This document shows, one piece after another, positions 22,959 to 34,484 of a stretch of 64,000 nt of DNA. The DNA is from Galeruca laticollis. Its lineage: Eukaryota > Arthropoda > Insecta > Coleoptera > Chrysomelidae. The DNA is taken from positions 211,846,744 through 211,910,743 of the forward strand of contig OY998180.1 in the NCBI GenBank assembly GCA_963921935.1, in the 5' to 3' direction. Below the pieces are notes generated by a model, which was given only the letters and a program-made list of their open reading frames with translations, was not told where the DNA came from and made no database searches. Numbering within the stretch: position 1 is the stretch's first letter; every line of letters starts with the position of its first letter. A program made the translations under genes and the position numbers.

Positions 22959-23129
22959 TTCTTATTATTAATATAAGATAAAGATTAATCCTTTTTGAGT
23001 GTTTTATAAATATTTCCTTATTTCAAATGTTGTGATGATACTAATAATGGTTTCTCGTGTGTTTCATAAATATTTTAATACAATTTTTAGCTTTTTCCTT
23101 CCCATTTTGTCCTGTCTCATAGTTATTTA

Positions 23130-23829
23130 TCAAAATAGTTTTGTTTTGCAAATACATAATTCATGTTTACCGCCTACAAATTAAATGTTATAAAAATAGG
23201 TCAAACAAATTCAAATAATTATTTATTTATTACTTACATCGAAAAAAAAATATTACTTTACAGCAGTATTTCTACTTCTACTAAGTATACATTTTTTAGT
23301 TTCGTAGTTAAGTATAATCACATTCAAGTAAATTTCAGACGACTCCAGCACTAAATCTAATTTTAAAATATCACCATTATGCATATACAGTGATAGGAAT
23401 ATTCTTTGGTAACGTAGGGATTTAATACAGAGTCCATAAACGACAATGTTCAGTGTATCACCTATTTTCTTTAACAAGGTATCATAGCATGCAGAAGAAG
23501 TATCGTTACACAAATTGTTTTTCAACTATCACTCCAATCATTATAAAGATTCTAAAAACAGGTTGAAAATTTAATTATTTTAATGGTTATAATACGAAAA
23601 ACCATAAATCGACGATAATGACATTGAATAGGCTGTTTTTTGAGATAATTTATTATTGCAACTCAATAATTAAATACTATGCTTGTGCATTTTCTACACT
23701 CCTGATAAAACGATTTCACAGCCGTACTTCTTCTATTTTCATCTACCCTCTCTCTTCATTTTAACTCTACACGTTGAAAGTATAAGTGCTCATAGAATAT
23801 TTCTTTTTAAGAATAACAGAAATAACTCG
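23130..23829. other. Interval without a clear gene
   Basis: A 90-codon frame on the minus strand (about 23253-23525) is open but has stops immediately upstream, no ATG and no recognisable motif. Nothing else was identified. Confidence 0.4.
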
Positions 23830-25101
23830 TCATTTAAGGCTCTCAAAAAACGATTAATTTCGTACTTAGGTAAATATCAAATACTTTCTAAACAGCAGTT
23901 TGGGTTTAGAGAAGGAACGTCAACTGATGATGCTATTTTAGCTTTAACATCAAAAATTACCAAATCTTTTAATGAAAACAAAGCTTGCTTATGTATTTTC
24001 ATAGATATGTCCAAGGCTTTCGATACCGTCCACCACGACTCCCTCCTCAACTCACTAGAGGACATGGGTATTACGGGTAACTGCTCGAAATTATTTAAAG
24101 AGTATCTACTTGGCAGGCAACAAAGCGTTAAGATATATGAGGTCTATAGCGAGTCCAGGAAAGTTCAGTTTGGGGTACCGCAAGGCACAGTCCTAGGACC
24201 ACTTTTATTTAACATTTATCTGAATGATATTTTCTCTTTAGGTAGCGCCGGTCACGTTATTGGTTTCGCTGATGATACAGCTATTTTTTATACCGCTAAC
24301 GCCTGGGATGAGCTTAAGGAAAAAGCAGAAAATGATTTTAAACATATTAAAAAATGGCTGTCTCATAAACTGCTCACAATAAATTTAGATAAAACAAATT
24401 ATATCCCATTTAGCTGCAATAGATTTGGCCTACCCATTTTTAACCATATAACTATCAATGCAGATGATAGTAATTACCGCATCCAAGCTGTGAATAATGT
24501 TAAGTATTTAGGTATTACAATCGACTCACATCTTAGGTGGGATGAACATATAAAGTTAACTGTAAAAAAGTTACAAGTGATATTATATAAAATAAAGTAT
24601 TTAAAAAAACTACTTCCTGCGCATTCCTTAAAACTTTTATACTATGCTCTCGTCCAAAGTCATCTTCGCTTCGGAATAGTGGGATGGGGAGCTGCATCAA
24701 AAACCCACATACACTTATTGGAGATAACACAGAAACGTTTTTTAAAGGTGATTCTGAATAAACCATACCAATATTCATCTGATCAGTTGTATATAGACGC
24801 AAAAGTGATGGATATAAGGCAATTATTCTATTATTGTACAATTACTAAATTTCGCAAGACAAAGGACTCATTCCCAACAACTATACATTCCTATGATACC
24901 CGCCAGAAAACACACCAACCTGTACCCCATATGAGAAAAACAATCACCCAACAATCTTATACTTACCTGGCTCCAAAATTATACAACACGTTACCGGAAT
25001 CATTAAAAGTATTAAACAGCGAACATTCATTCAAAAATAAATTAAAATTGTATATTTTGGAGAGATCCAGACATGAGGTACATAATTGTATAGAAAAATG
25101 A
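23830..25101 (+). CDS. LINE reverse transcriptase, 5'-truncated but open
   Basis: An uninterrupted frame begins in RT motif 0/1 (ISYLGKYQILSKQQFGFREG), continues through IDMSKAFDTVHHDSLL (catalytic Asp), GVPQGTVLGPLLFNIYLNDI, and the FADD catalytic box (VIGFADDTAIF), then TINLDKTN and VKYLGITID. The C-terminal part has HSYDTRQK and QQSYTYLAPKLYNTLPE, typical of CR1/L2/Rex-like LINEs. The frame is open further upstream, but that part has no similarity to RT. There is no endonuclease domain, so the copy cannot move by itself; it carries no stop or frameshift in about 420 codons, suggesting a recent insertion. Confidence 0.7.
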   Translation, partial: SFKALKKRLISYLGKYQILSKQQFGFREGTSTDDAILALTSKITKSFNENKACLCIFIDMSKAFDTVHHDSLLNSLEDMGITGNCSKLFKEYLLGRQQSVKIYEVYSESRKVQFGVPQGTVLGPLLFNIYLNDIFSLGSAGHVIGFADDTAIFYTANAWDELKEKAENDFKHIKKWLSHKLLTINLDKTNYIPFSCNRFGLPIFNHITINADDSNYRIQAVNNVKYLGITIDSHLRWDEHIKLTVKKLQVILYKIKYLKKLLPAHSLKLLYYALVQSHLRFGIVGWGAASKTHIHLLEITQKRFLKVILNKPYQYSSDQLYIDAKVMDIRQLFYYCTITKFRKTKDSFPTTIHSYDTRQKTHQPVPHMRKTITQQSYTYLAPKLYNTLPESLKVLNSEHSFKNKLKLYILERSRHEVHNCIEK

Positions 25102-25406
25102 ATGTAGTATAGACAAACTCAACAAATAAACCTAAATTCTTTTCTCTCGTAAATATATATTGTAAAATGTCAAAAGTTAGAGGTTACATGTAAGATGTTA
25201 GATATTAGTTATTTTTTCTTTTTTGTTTGCTAATGTGCTATGTATTTGATTTTTAAAATATAAATTTTAATATTTCCACTCGAAACAAGTGTTCACTCAC
25301 TTCATCGAGTATACTATTCTTATCATTCGTTCTTTTTGTCTCTATATAACCTGTATTTTTTTTATTGTAAATTTTTTTGATTAAGAATAAACATACATAC
25401 ATACAT
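23830..25406 (+). mobile_element. 5'-truncated LINE of the CR1/L2/Jockey group
   Basis: Only the reverse transcriptase and C-terminal domains remain. The 3' end carries an AATAAA-like signal and a short microsatellite tail, (CATA)n at about 25390-25406; such tails are usual in CR1/L2-related LINEs. The 5' junction lies near 23830, where protein similarity begins. Confidence 0.65.
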
Positions 25407-25674
25407 TTAATTCTAGCGTAAACCAATAATCGCCTCATAGTCAACGCGAAATTGTAAGAGGTACATGGCATTCCAGTGTGTTAGAGAGAGGCATGGTGAG
25501 ATAGACATTCTAAAGTCAGCGTAGATTATTGCAGTTAAAATAAGGATATTAGATATACGAATCGCGCGTGCGCCTCTCGAATGCGGTACTTCTTACCGGC
25601 TATATTTCAGACTTTTAACTGTACGTCATAACCGGTTTGTTTTCGATTGGTGAACGATCTTTATAAATCCTATA

Positions 25675-26410
25675 AAATGAGCATGCACCAAAAAGTGCAA
25701 ATTGTAAAATGGTATTACCAGGGTAATTCATATCGAGAAATAGCAGAAAATATGTTACTTGTAGCATTCGAAAATACTAATTAGCAAGAAACAGAACGGT
25801 TATAAAAAATGTTGAAGAACATGAACCGCGTAAACAAAATCTTCAAATCCAACCCGAAAAAGATGAAAGCGATATTTTAATCTGTGCAAATGTGGAAAAT
25901 AATACTCTACAGTCATCCACTCATTTTGCCAAGGATTTTGATGTTGATCCGAAAACGATTCGGACTGTATTAAAAAATGGCTATCGTAGTTTTAAACTGA
26001 AAAAGATCAATGAAATATTTCCAGGCGATCAATTTCGTAGAATGGTATTTTATGAAATAGTTATGGATAAAATACAACTGAATACAATCTTTTCAAAAAA
26101 CATTTTGTTCACATATGAATTACTTTTCCCATACGCGGTGCACATAATTCATCCGTTATGCGATATTGATCCAAAACAAACACTACAATAGTAGAATTCA
26201 ATATCCCCAAAAGTTAAATGTTTGGGCTGGAATATTAGGTGAACATTTAATTGGACCATTTTTATTGACAGCAATTTAACCGGACAAAAATATTTGAATA
26301 TGCTGCAAAACCAAATTACTCATGCCCTCATACAATTAGGTGTCAACTTCAATGATATTTGGTACCAACATGGCGGTTATGCATCGCATACATTTGAATT
26401 ATTGGATGTT
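25675..26410 (+). pseudogene. Decayed mariner-like transposase (DUF4817-like family)
   Basis: MSMHQKVQIVKWYYQGNSYR at 25678 is the N-terminal helix-turn-helix. Shifting frames then give FDVDPKTIRTVLKNGYRS, LNVWAGILGEHLIGPFF-like sequence at about 26215, DSNLTGQKYLNMLQNQITHAL and DIWYQHGGYASHTF at about 26355, where DIWYQHDGAPPH is expected (the second catalytic Asp is replaced by Gly). Stops and frameshifts are frequent, so this is an old copy. Confidence 0.6.
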
Positions 26411-26997
26411 TACCCGTGCGTCATTAATATGTGATAAAATAAAACACGTACTCTTTATATGTAACATCTTTTTCTATCAACCGTGACAAGCAGATCAAAA
26501 TTCGTTAATATTTGTCTTTTAAGCAGAAAAGTATGTTGTTTTGGTGATTTATTAGCACTCTGAACAGTGAAAAGAGAGAACTATACAAACGACAGTATTT
26601 TTAATATCCATAACTTGACTCTCTCTTGACTAGTGCAGTACCATCTGCTTACAAAGTCATTGTTGTCTGTCATTGTGGTATTGTTTTATTGTGTTTTATT
26701 ATCTCCTTTGTGCTTTGCACTTGGATATATTACAAAAACAGTTTTTCTTAAAGCTAAACGTCTCTTGGTATTTTTAGTTTCAAAGTAAGTACAATACATC
26801 TTTGTTTTATTTACACTTTATTATTGCAAATTCCTAACCTCACATTTGAAATGGTAATTGGTTCTACCTACGATTCCGCATAACCGGAATACTTACACAT
26901 CAGTAATTAGAGTGTAAAAACCCTACGTGATAGGAAATAGAATGGTAAAATAAAATAATTACCTAATGTAAACAAGTTTGTACTCCTTTTCAGATTA

Positions 26998-27707
26998 TGC
27001 CTGGAAAGACCCTTAAGTCACAGTTTGTTTTAAACTTGTGCGATTATTTTGAAAGGGAGAGAATATATGGACGACCTTTGGAACCTTTGTCATCTGTACA
27101 AGAGGTAAAACGTAAAACCAAAACAGAAGTTTCATTACATTTCTTAATTGTATTTTAGAGAGTAGCAGCTGCACTTAAAATATCAAGAAAAACGGTGTAT
27201 AATATTAAAAAACGGAACGAGAATAAACTCCAGGCAAACATATGAATGGTACAATATTCACTAGGTGGATCATTAAACAGTTAATTCCCGGTTTGGAGAA
27301 GCCATCTTTGATAGTAATGGACAATGCACCATACCACAGTGAAATTTTAAATAAAAAGCCTACCACTTCATCAAAAAAATCGGAAATTATTGACTGGTTA
27401 CAAAAAAATAATATTGATTTTGATGAAAAATTGACAAAACCAGAATAATTGCAATTGGCTAAGATGAACCGAAAGAAAAATATATACGTTATAGATGAAT
27501 TGTTACAACATGGTAATGAATATAGTGATGAAAATGTATGTGGAGTGAAGTATTACAGAAGTGTAACGCTGAAGCATGGGCAAAATGTGTGAAACACACT
27601 GATCGGCTTATAGAAAAATAGTATGAACGAGAACAATGTATATGTGATATAGATATTGCACAAATAATCATCAACGTCGGTGACAGTTCTGACTCTGAAA
27701 GTGATTA
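26998..27707 (+). pseudogene. Sailor-type transposase, internally deleted copy
   Basis: Exon-like MPGKTLKSQFVLNLCDYFER...LSSVQE is followed by GTAAAACG...TATTTTAG (about 27105-27160), a plausible small intron, then RVAAALKISRKTVYNIKKRN (helix-turn-helix). The region with the first catalytic Asp is missing. At 27242 the frame resumes: MNGTIFTRWIIKQL, LIVMDNAPYHSE (second Asp) and DWLQKNNIDFDE. The block with the catalytic Glu is deleted, and a C-terminal piece (27540-27707) ends in an acidic SDSESD tail like the copy at 21100. It helps define the DD82E spacing of the 19726 copy. Confidence 0.65.
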
Positions 27708-27730
27708 ATAAATACATAATATATAACTTA

Positions 27731-27882
27731 TGCGAATCTTGTGTTATTTTGTATTCAAATATATTTCTGTTGGTGTTTTATTTCTTAGATATTCATTAAT
27801 TTAACATGTGAATCTTGTGTTATTTTGTTTTCAAATATATTTCTGTTATTGTTTTATTTCTTAGATATTCATTAATTTATCA
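27731..27882. repeat. 76-bp tandem duplication
   Basis: Two copies (27731-27806, 27807-27882) of a segment with GAATCTTGTGTTATTTTGT, CAAATATATTTCTGTT and CTTAGATATTCATTAATTTA, differing at a few bases. It lies directly after the Sailor relic and may be part of its 3' region. Confidence 0.65.
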
Positions 27883-28256
27883 ATATACACTGTGTCCCGG
27901 CATTAAAGCATGAATAGGTGAAAAATCTGAATTTCTCTATGTTTAAATTTCACCTTCTGTGTTTCAGCCCTGTTTGGATGGAAATAATGTTCTTATATTA
28001 AACTAGGCAGAGGGTTTTGAAATTTTGTATTCTTACTCAGTTTTCTGAAAACTTTTCTCAATAACACTTAGTCGCATCTGCTAGAGAAAAAGCACTTAAT
28101 GGTGGAAAAAATATTTTTTATAAACCAAAGCAATAATTTATTTTTCGAATATAAAATTATAGCACAAATTAGTTTCTTTTTAAGCAGGGCAAGACCCCGG
28201 AAGATGAAATTTTCACCGATTCATGGATTGATCTGAGAACACACTACATACTGTAC

Positions 28257-28450
28257 GCTGAATCGTTCTTATGACATAGGCAAATGCTATGTATTTATAT
28301 ATATATGAGCAATAAGGGTCAGAATGGCGCTATGATAGAAATGAACGGTGACGCGCTAGTCTAATGGGATTTCGATTGTGCTATTCTGAACCTAATTGCT
28401 TGTGTACATAGATATATAACATTTCCCTATGTCGTAAAAACGATTCACCT
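28257..28450. mobile_element. Foldback MITE (about 195 bp)
   Basis: The left arm starts near GCTGAATCGTTCTTATGACA and the right arm ends TGTCGTAAAAACGATTCACC. The arms pair over about 75 bp, including the AAATGYTATRTA and GAGCAATAAGG regions, with a spacer of about 40 bp. There is no gene. Confidence 0.6.
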
Positions 28451-28886
28451 TATTTTAGAACAGTACTTAAAATTGCACACTAAAACCATCTTGATTACGT
28501 CTTACAGATTTGTTAAAATCATAAAAACAAATGTATATTTTTCTACGGCTGAAATGAATCACGGCAATTATTAAACATTCATTGGTTAGTAGATGTAGTA
28601 CGTTTCCATTGTTAACTAATTGCCTAGCAACGAGTGAATAATGAAATATTGTGCACAGATGCAAGGTAACATTTCATTTTTTAAAGTAATATAGCCGTAG
28701 AAAAAGTATAATGAAAAACTCGCACAAAATGACCATTTCGTGCTCGTTGTACAATATACTACAATATACTATTCTTGGGATGAATAAATAAGATCGTTAT
28801 TATAGTTTGTACTAGTTTTACTGAACAAATTGATATTACAAAATATGTTAGTCGATTTACTATGTTTCGACAAAACTGAGTTAAAT

Positions 28887-28993
28887 CCCTTTACCACACT
28901 CTACACCTAGATGAGCATTTCAACAACCAAGTTATCTGATGATGATAACTTGTTATCAAAATGCTCATCTAGATGTAGAGTCTGGTAAAGGGG
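28887..28993. repeat. 107-bp near-perfect palindrome
   Basis: CCCTTTACCACACTCTACA at the left and its near complement TGTAGAGTCTGGTAAAGGGG at the right flank ATGAGCATTT/AAATGCTCAT and GTTATC/GATAAC, closing on a few bases at about 28936. It could form a cruciform or a single long hairpin RNA. It may be a foldback MITE. Confidence 0.6.
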
Positions 28994-29275
28994 TTCATAT
29001 ATAGTTTTTCATTGTGTGACACTACAGTCGTCTAACCAGAATTACACACTGTTTCATAAAACATTCTAACAAATTCACAAATTTTAGTAAAACTATAATT
29101 GTTTTAATTTTTATAGACTTTTAAACAAAATATTTAATGACTGAATAATCGAAGTTGTTAAAAAAATAGTGGTTTTTATTTTCACAAATTTTATTAAAAC
29201 GATAATTGTTTTATGGACTTTTAATATTTCCATATTTGAAAATGTAAACTAAGTAATCTTCCACTATTTATACTT

Positions 29276-29328
29276 CGATCGGGATATCAGCCACGTCGTT
29301 TTGATCGGAATATTAGCCACGTCATTTT
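29276..29328. repeat. 26-bp tandem duplication
   Basis: GATCGGGATATCAGCCACGT followed by CGTTTT is repeated as GATCGGAATATTAGCCACGT followed by CATTTT. Confidence 0.5.
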
Positions 29329-29444
29329 TAATTTCAATAATTTAGACTTTGTTTTGACTTATTTCATGTGAATAATAGTTTTATGGCGCACGGGTAAATA
29401 TCCAATAATTCAGCTGTAATTATCGATTAGCAATACATTTTTTA

Positions 29445-29722
29445 AATACACAATTTCCCAATCGTTAATTTCCACGAACGGTAACATTATATGGCCTGCT
29501 AGATCTCCAGATTTGGCACCCAACGATTTCTTTTGAGGGGTTATGTGAAGTCGAGAATTTATGGATTCCAGGAGAACAGGGCTAGTTCTCTGAATGAATT
29601 TAGGGAACAAATTCTACAAGCGTCAATGGAGATAAAACCTCCCATGTTCGTTCAGAATTTTATAACCGTCTCGGTTATTGTTTAGCTCAAAACGGGGGTT
29701 TATTCGAACATTTTATTTAAAT
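29445..29722 (+). pseudogene. Mariner-like transposase, C-terminal fragment
   Basis: The frame NGNIIWPARSPDLAPNDFF contains WPARSPDLAP-DFF, the third catalytic-residue block of mariner-type transposases. Then LNEFREQILQASMEI and a decayed tail end near 29722. A stop follows DFF. The N-terminal part is not found next to it. Confidence 0.6.
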
Positions 29723-30450
29723 TCATAGAAGAATTAAGTTTTTATTTATTTATTAATTTATTACCAACCAGAATATTACTTTATTTAAAAATAATAGGTA
29801 TTTTCATTAGAATTCGATTTTATGTTTATTATCGAAAGCGTTTTTTAATTTGTACTGTGTGTATTTACACATGTTCTGTCGACATATTTCCACGTTGCCA
29901 AATCTCAAACTGAAAACTAGAACAATTTCAAGCATTACAATAAAGTGTTCAACAAATAGATCGGATTAATTATCTTGATATGTTACAACCTCTCGAATTA
30001 TCATAATTAAAAGCTTCTTATAACTTATTCTCGTGTTAGAATAATGCATTTTACATTTAAGTTCATTGAAGAATTAAGAAGTTTTATTTTTATTTTTTAA
30101 TTATAGTACTTTCATTTAAAACTAATAGGTATTTTCAATAGAATTCAATTTTATGTTTATTATCGGAAGCGTTTTTTAATTTGTACTGTGTGTATTTAGT
30201 TCGTTTCTCATTTGAAAACAAACGTAAAACAGTGAAACCATTTTTATTGATACCAAAAAGCAATCCAAGTGTTCGGTCGACATATTTCCACGTTGCTAAA
30301 TCTCAAAAAAGTAAAGGTTTTAACCGCTTTCAAACTCAAAACTAGAACGAATTAATTATATTGAACTGTTACAATCTCTCGAATTATCATAATTAAAAGC
30401 TTCTTATTACTTGTTTTCGTGTTAGAACAATGCATTTTACAATTAATATA
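29721..30450. repeat. Tandem duplication of about 340-385 bp
   Basis: A segment starting ATTCATAGAAGAATTAAG (29721) recurs from 30061. GGTATTTTCAWTAGAATTC, GTTTATTATCGRAAGCG, ACATATTTCCACGTTGCYAA and TTAAAAGCTTCTTAT appear in the same order. The second copy has about 45 extra bases in the middle (about 30200-30280). It follows the mariner fragment and shows no coding content. Confidence 0.6.
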
Positions 30451-30734
30451 AATGTACAAATAAAAGCCGGCAACATTAAGTTCAGTGAATAATTCTTTCG
30501 CTGTTTCTGATATCCCCTGTTAATACCTACAATAAATTTATACTTGTAACACATTGTCGTCGCTTACGGACATGTACAACGGCACGTTTTCCACTTTTTT
30601 GATATCCTATTAGAGAAAATGAGTAAAACACTGAATCTAACACATTGTTGCTTAAACATATGTGATCAAAGAATATTCCTAGTACTGTATAGATTAGTAT
30701 AGATTAATATAATCTATAATAGTTCAGGGGGTAA

Positions 30735-30972
30735 AGACAAAAGAAGACCGAACATCGGAAAAATTAGGAGAAAGCTAGATATTTTGCATGAACCTTCCTT
30801 TTCGCGCGAATATCTCGTTACGATACCCGATACGTTTAATTACATTAATAATGACGATCCTACTGAAGACGTAGATCCATCGTGTTTCTTGATTGAAACA
30901 ATGGAAATCGAGGAAACAGAGAATGAAGATAGTGAAGAGATCGAGATTGACATGGAATCTGAAGAACTATAA
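30735..30972 (+). CDS. Unknown acidic open frame, possible transposase tail
   Basis: An open frame runs from about 30735 (KDKRRPNIGKIRRKLDILHE) to the stop at 30970. It is basic at first, then strongly acidic, ending with EENEDSEEIEID-like residues and SEEL. There is no ATG in a convincing context and no motif I recognise. Acidic C-termini of this kind end the Sailor transposases in this window, so it may be the end of another transposase, but this is a guess. Confidence 0.3.
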
Positions 30973-31995
30973 TTATGAATTATTTATAATTTATGTTTCA
31001 ATAATCATGATAATTTGTTCATATTTATTTACAACATTTACTTTATTATTTGGTTATTTATCTCAATAAATTAAAAATTTCTAATCGCAAATAGATATTG
31101 GATTATGCCTACTGGAGGCACCACTTATGAAAATAAACAGTTTTAAAGATTAAAATTAACTTTTCAGAAAGGAGTGCTGCACGTTTCACAATAAACATAA
31201 ACATTGCAACTTTTTGCATCAAATTATCTTGAAAACCGATAGTCTTACAAAAAAACTAACATTAAGTTTTTTGTAGGCAATTTTCCAGCTACATATTTGA
31301 CCACATCACTTTTCCAATTAAATATATTCGTGAATATTGACCCCGATTAACATTTTAGCCGCACACTTATCGATGGGAACTTTTGGGATTTTGTTTAGAA
31401 CCACAAAACGAAGGTTCATGCAAAAATTCATCTTTCCCCTAATTTTTTCACAGTACAATGTCTCTATTCTCTATATTAAAGTAGTTTTTGTGTAAAGATA
31501 AAATATAAATTTGGACAAGTAGTTCCTGATTTAGTAATTTTCTTTAGGAACTATGGTAAATTAAGATTTATATCTAGAGGTATTCATATCCATCTGTCAT
31601 ATAATGTTCATTTCAGCATTATCTTCACTACATTCTACAGGTAAAATGTCTGCTGATAATGGGACATTATAACCACCTACAACTGAAAGTAAAAAGTACA
31701 TTTAGATATTTTACAGTTACACACTATTTCCTACCACCACACCAAAACTCACAATTGCACTGAAAAATGCCTACACATGGATTACTAATTTTTTTTAGTA
31801 AAGATAATCGTCGATAAATCTGCAAAACCTCTTATGAAGAAATGTCAAAGTTTTTCAGGAGGAAGAAAATAACTTTACAAAGGTCTTGTATGCAAATTTC
31901 ATTATTTTTATTAGTCAAATAAATATCTGGCTCACTAATGATTTTAAACACATTTAATATTGAATAGATGAGGCTTTTACTTCATGAAGATCCAT
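30973..31995. other. Non-coding interval with one short element end
   Basis: At 31127-31160 a sequence with AAACAGTTTTAAAGATTAAA matches the outer left end of tandem-repeat element copies 2 and 3, then diverges. It is probably a bare terminal fragment. Nothing else was recognised. Confidence 0.45.
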
Positions 31996-31999
31996 ACTA

Positions 32000-32890
32000 A
32001 ACGATGAAATTCAACAATTAAAATTATATTTGAACTAATGTTCAATTTAAACTAGTGACGTGTTTCGCTAACACAGTAGCTTTCTCAAATAGTGCATAAA
32101 TTCATTATTCTATGAATATTAACGAAGGTATTGAGAAGCTTTACCTGAAAATTCATTCACTAGAAACATTTCTAAACTATCTTCTAGGTAAAACGGTGAT
32201 TGATATCTATTTGGTCGTTAAGAAGGTTACCTGCATTTTTGTTTTTATTAATCTCAGAAGCTTCTAAAATATTTAATCTAAAGAATTAAGGTTCTACATG
32301 TAAAATATCAAAACTTTTTGTTGTCATAGCTACAATTGTGTTCTGAAATTCTAGTTTTAAAATTTCTAAAAGTTCTACCGATATCAATTTGATCACAGTT
32401 TGCATTTTAATTTATAAACTACTGATTTGTTTAATTTTGAAGATTTAGATTTGTTATTTTTAATGAGTTTGGATAAATTGTAATCTGTTTTAAAGCAAAT
32501 ATTCATGTCTAAAGTTTCTATAAATGATTTAATTTTTAAGGATGGTGTTCTAAAGTATGTTAGGCTTTTAAATTGTTTATTTTTATTGGAAGAGAATACT
32601 TGTTCTAAAGCCTGTTTTATTATCTTTTTAATTATGATATTGTCAATTAAATTTGGATCGTAATTATAATATTTAATACTTTGTTGTAATTATTGATATT
32701 TAATGGGACTGTTAAAAGTCTGTTTCATACTATTATGAATTGTAATGTCTGTATGTGATGGTTTGTGAAATATAGAAAAATCATGTTTATTATTTATATT
32801 TGAAATTGTAAGGTCTAAAAAGTTTATAGACTTATTTTGTTTATGATAAATTTGGTTAGATGTTATTGCGATGATTAATGAATGCGTAAT
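32000..32890 (-). pseudogene. Penelope-like element fragment, minus strand
   Basis: Read on the minus strand: SINFLDLTISNINNKHDFSI, HKPSHTDITIHNS, YDPNLIDNIIIKKIIKQALE, FRTPSLKIKSF and NKSVVYKLKC, matching the RT C-terminus, linker and start of the GIY-YIG domain of the plus-strand copy at 33690-36230. The 3' region (about 32000-32110) with CACGTCACTAGTTTAAATTG is also shared. Frameshifts and stops are numerous. Confidence 0.65.
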
Positions 32891-32896
32891 TTCATT

Positions 32897-33290
32897 AATT
32901 CATAAAAATTCGACAACTGATTACACGACGCAAAAAGGCGCACTTTAGACACCCCCGTTCCGAGCCGCGGGCGAGAAATTTGTCATCTCGCCCGCCCCCA
33001 TTGCAGGAGGAAATATTCAAAACCAGTCCAAACAGGATGTAATTCAGATAATGTGTAAATTCCATTCATAAAATTCGAAAAGGCGCACCCCGAGGGCAAC
33101 GACCCCCGCTGACCGCGGGCGCCCCAGGTGTTGGAACTACCGAGAGTGTGCTAGAACTCTCATAAGAAATACATGAGGCCAGAACTGTGTTGGAAGTGGC
33201 GAGAGTATGCTACAACATACCTATCTCCACTACTGTGTTAGAACAGCCAAGAGTGTGCTAGAACATACCTATCTCCACTACTTGTATCAT
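32897..33290. repeat. GC-rich repeat cluster inside the Penelope region
   Basis: Two copies of an ATTCATAAAAWTTCG ... AAAGGCGCAC ... CCCCCG ... CCGCGGGCG block start at about 32897 and 33063. The first contains a perfect 10-bp stem (GCGGGCGAGA at 32967-32976, TCTCGCCCGC at 32986-32995). Then three copies of a segment of about 48 bp start at 33128, 33189 and 33237: GTGTTRGAA ... GAGAGTRTGCTAGAACATAC ... CTATCTCCACTACT. The base composition is very different from the AT-rich surroundings. The origin is unknown. Confidence 0.5.
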
Positions 33291-33329
33291 ACTATTGAAA
33301 GCTGCTAGTTTATGACTGAATGGATGGAC

Positions 33330-33560
33330 TGAACTATTATGAATTGTAATATCTGTATGTTATGGTTTGTGAAATATAGAAAAATCATGTTTATTATTTA
33401 AATTTGAAATTGTAAGGTCTAAAAAGTTTATAGACTCATCTTATTCAAGTTCTATGGTAAATTTGATATTATTATGAATTGAGTTAATGTTAGTAATGAA
33501 GCTGTCTATTTGTACCAGTGAAGCTAGCTAAAATATCGGTGCCAGTACATAATTTTTTTA
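33330..33560 (-). pseudogene. Small Penelope-like fragment, minus strand
   Basis: Partial repeat of 32737-32850 on the same strand, followed by a piece encoding SISPKETIEL-like residues from RT motif 1. It lies between the GC-rich repeats and the plus-strand copy and faces away from it, giving a head-to-head arrangement. Confidence 0.5.
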
Positions 33561-34348
33561 GTAAGGGGATATTTATGAATTATTTTTTCTATAGTTCTAT
33601 AGTTTCTTTAGGAGATATACTAAGGAATACCCAATCCACAACACCCTGAATTTTATTCATTAATATTGTTCATTCAAACCTCAATTTTCAGTTAAAAACT
33701 CAATGGAATTAATAATATTCAAGATATAAAACTACCTCATAATTCTAAATTCATATCGTTTGATGTAACAAAGCTATTCCCTAGTATACCTCCTAAAGAA
33801 ACTATAACTCTTGTTGATAATTTGCTCACGTACAATAATGTTAATTCTATAATTCACTCTGATATCATTACTTTATTAAAAGTTTGTTTAAATCATTATT
33901 ATTTTCAAGCAGCTTTCAATAGTATGATACACAGACTCTTAACAGTCCCATTAACTACTAATAATTACAACAAGGAATTAAATATCATAAAACAAATAGC
34001 AGTTAATAATAATTACGATCCAAATTTAATTGACAATATCATAATTAAAAAGGTAATAAAACAGACTTTAGAACAAGTATTTCCTTCTGATAAAAATAAA
34101 CAATTTAAAATTTTAATGTATAATTTGGGAAGAAATATGGTTATATATCTATATATATAATAAAACTAAGTCGATAAAATGTGCGTGCCGATAAAACTTA
34201 AAAAGGAGTCCCGACACGATAAAGGGACTTATGTGGTGTGATAGCCCTTTATCCCCCCTCGAACAAGAAAGTTCCCGTTTTAATCTAAAGGGCATGTTTT
34301 TAAAGATACAAGGGACTTTCCGACCCTTCAACTTGGAAATTAAGTGCA

Positions 34349-34484
34349 GTGGCGCCATCTGTTATCGAATATTTGAACTTCGTTCAAGACAACTATGGAG
34401 ACTATACACTCCAATAGTGGCGCCATCTGTTATCGAATATTTGAACTTCATTCAGGACAACGATTGTTTGGGTTGCATTTCCAA
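34349..34484. repeat. 68-bp tandem duplication inside the Helitron
   Basis: GTGGCGCCATCTGTTATCGA followed by ATATTTGAACTTCRTTCARG is repeated with period 68. Confidence 0.7.

Larger units (their letters stand above)
16895..23120 (+). mobile_element. Internally deleted pogo element hosting two later insertions
   Basis: The left end at about 16895 reads AGGGTAGGATGGGCC followed by GGGCCACCATGAGACAA, matching the left end of the complete pogo element at 46200. Its sequence resumes after a piggyBac (16943-19025) and a Sailor element (from about 19222), with GGGCTACCATGAGACAC at 21804, a palindrome of the same motif at 21828-21860, a transposase relic at 21905-22958, and CTGTCTCATAG at about 23111. 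The outer right end is not found. The order and spacing of the motifs agree with the 46200-49013 copy. Confidence 0.65.

Noticed and set aside
23253..23525. 90-codon minus-strand frame that looked a little like RNase P subunit POP7
   Set aside because: Starts only at a TTG after stop codons, lacks the conserved C-terminal strand, and the resemblance is vague.
33060..33130. tRNA-like GC-rich stretch
   Set aside because: No acceptor, anticodon and T arms could be arranged; the T-loop GTTCRA motif is absent.
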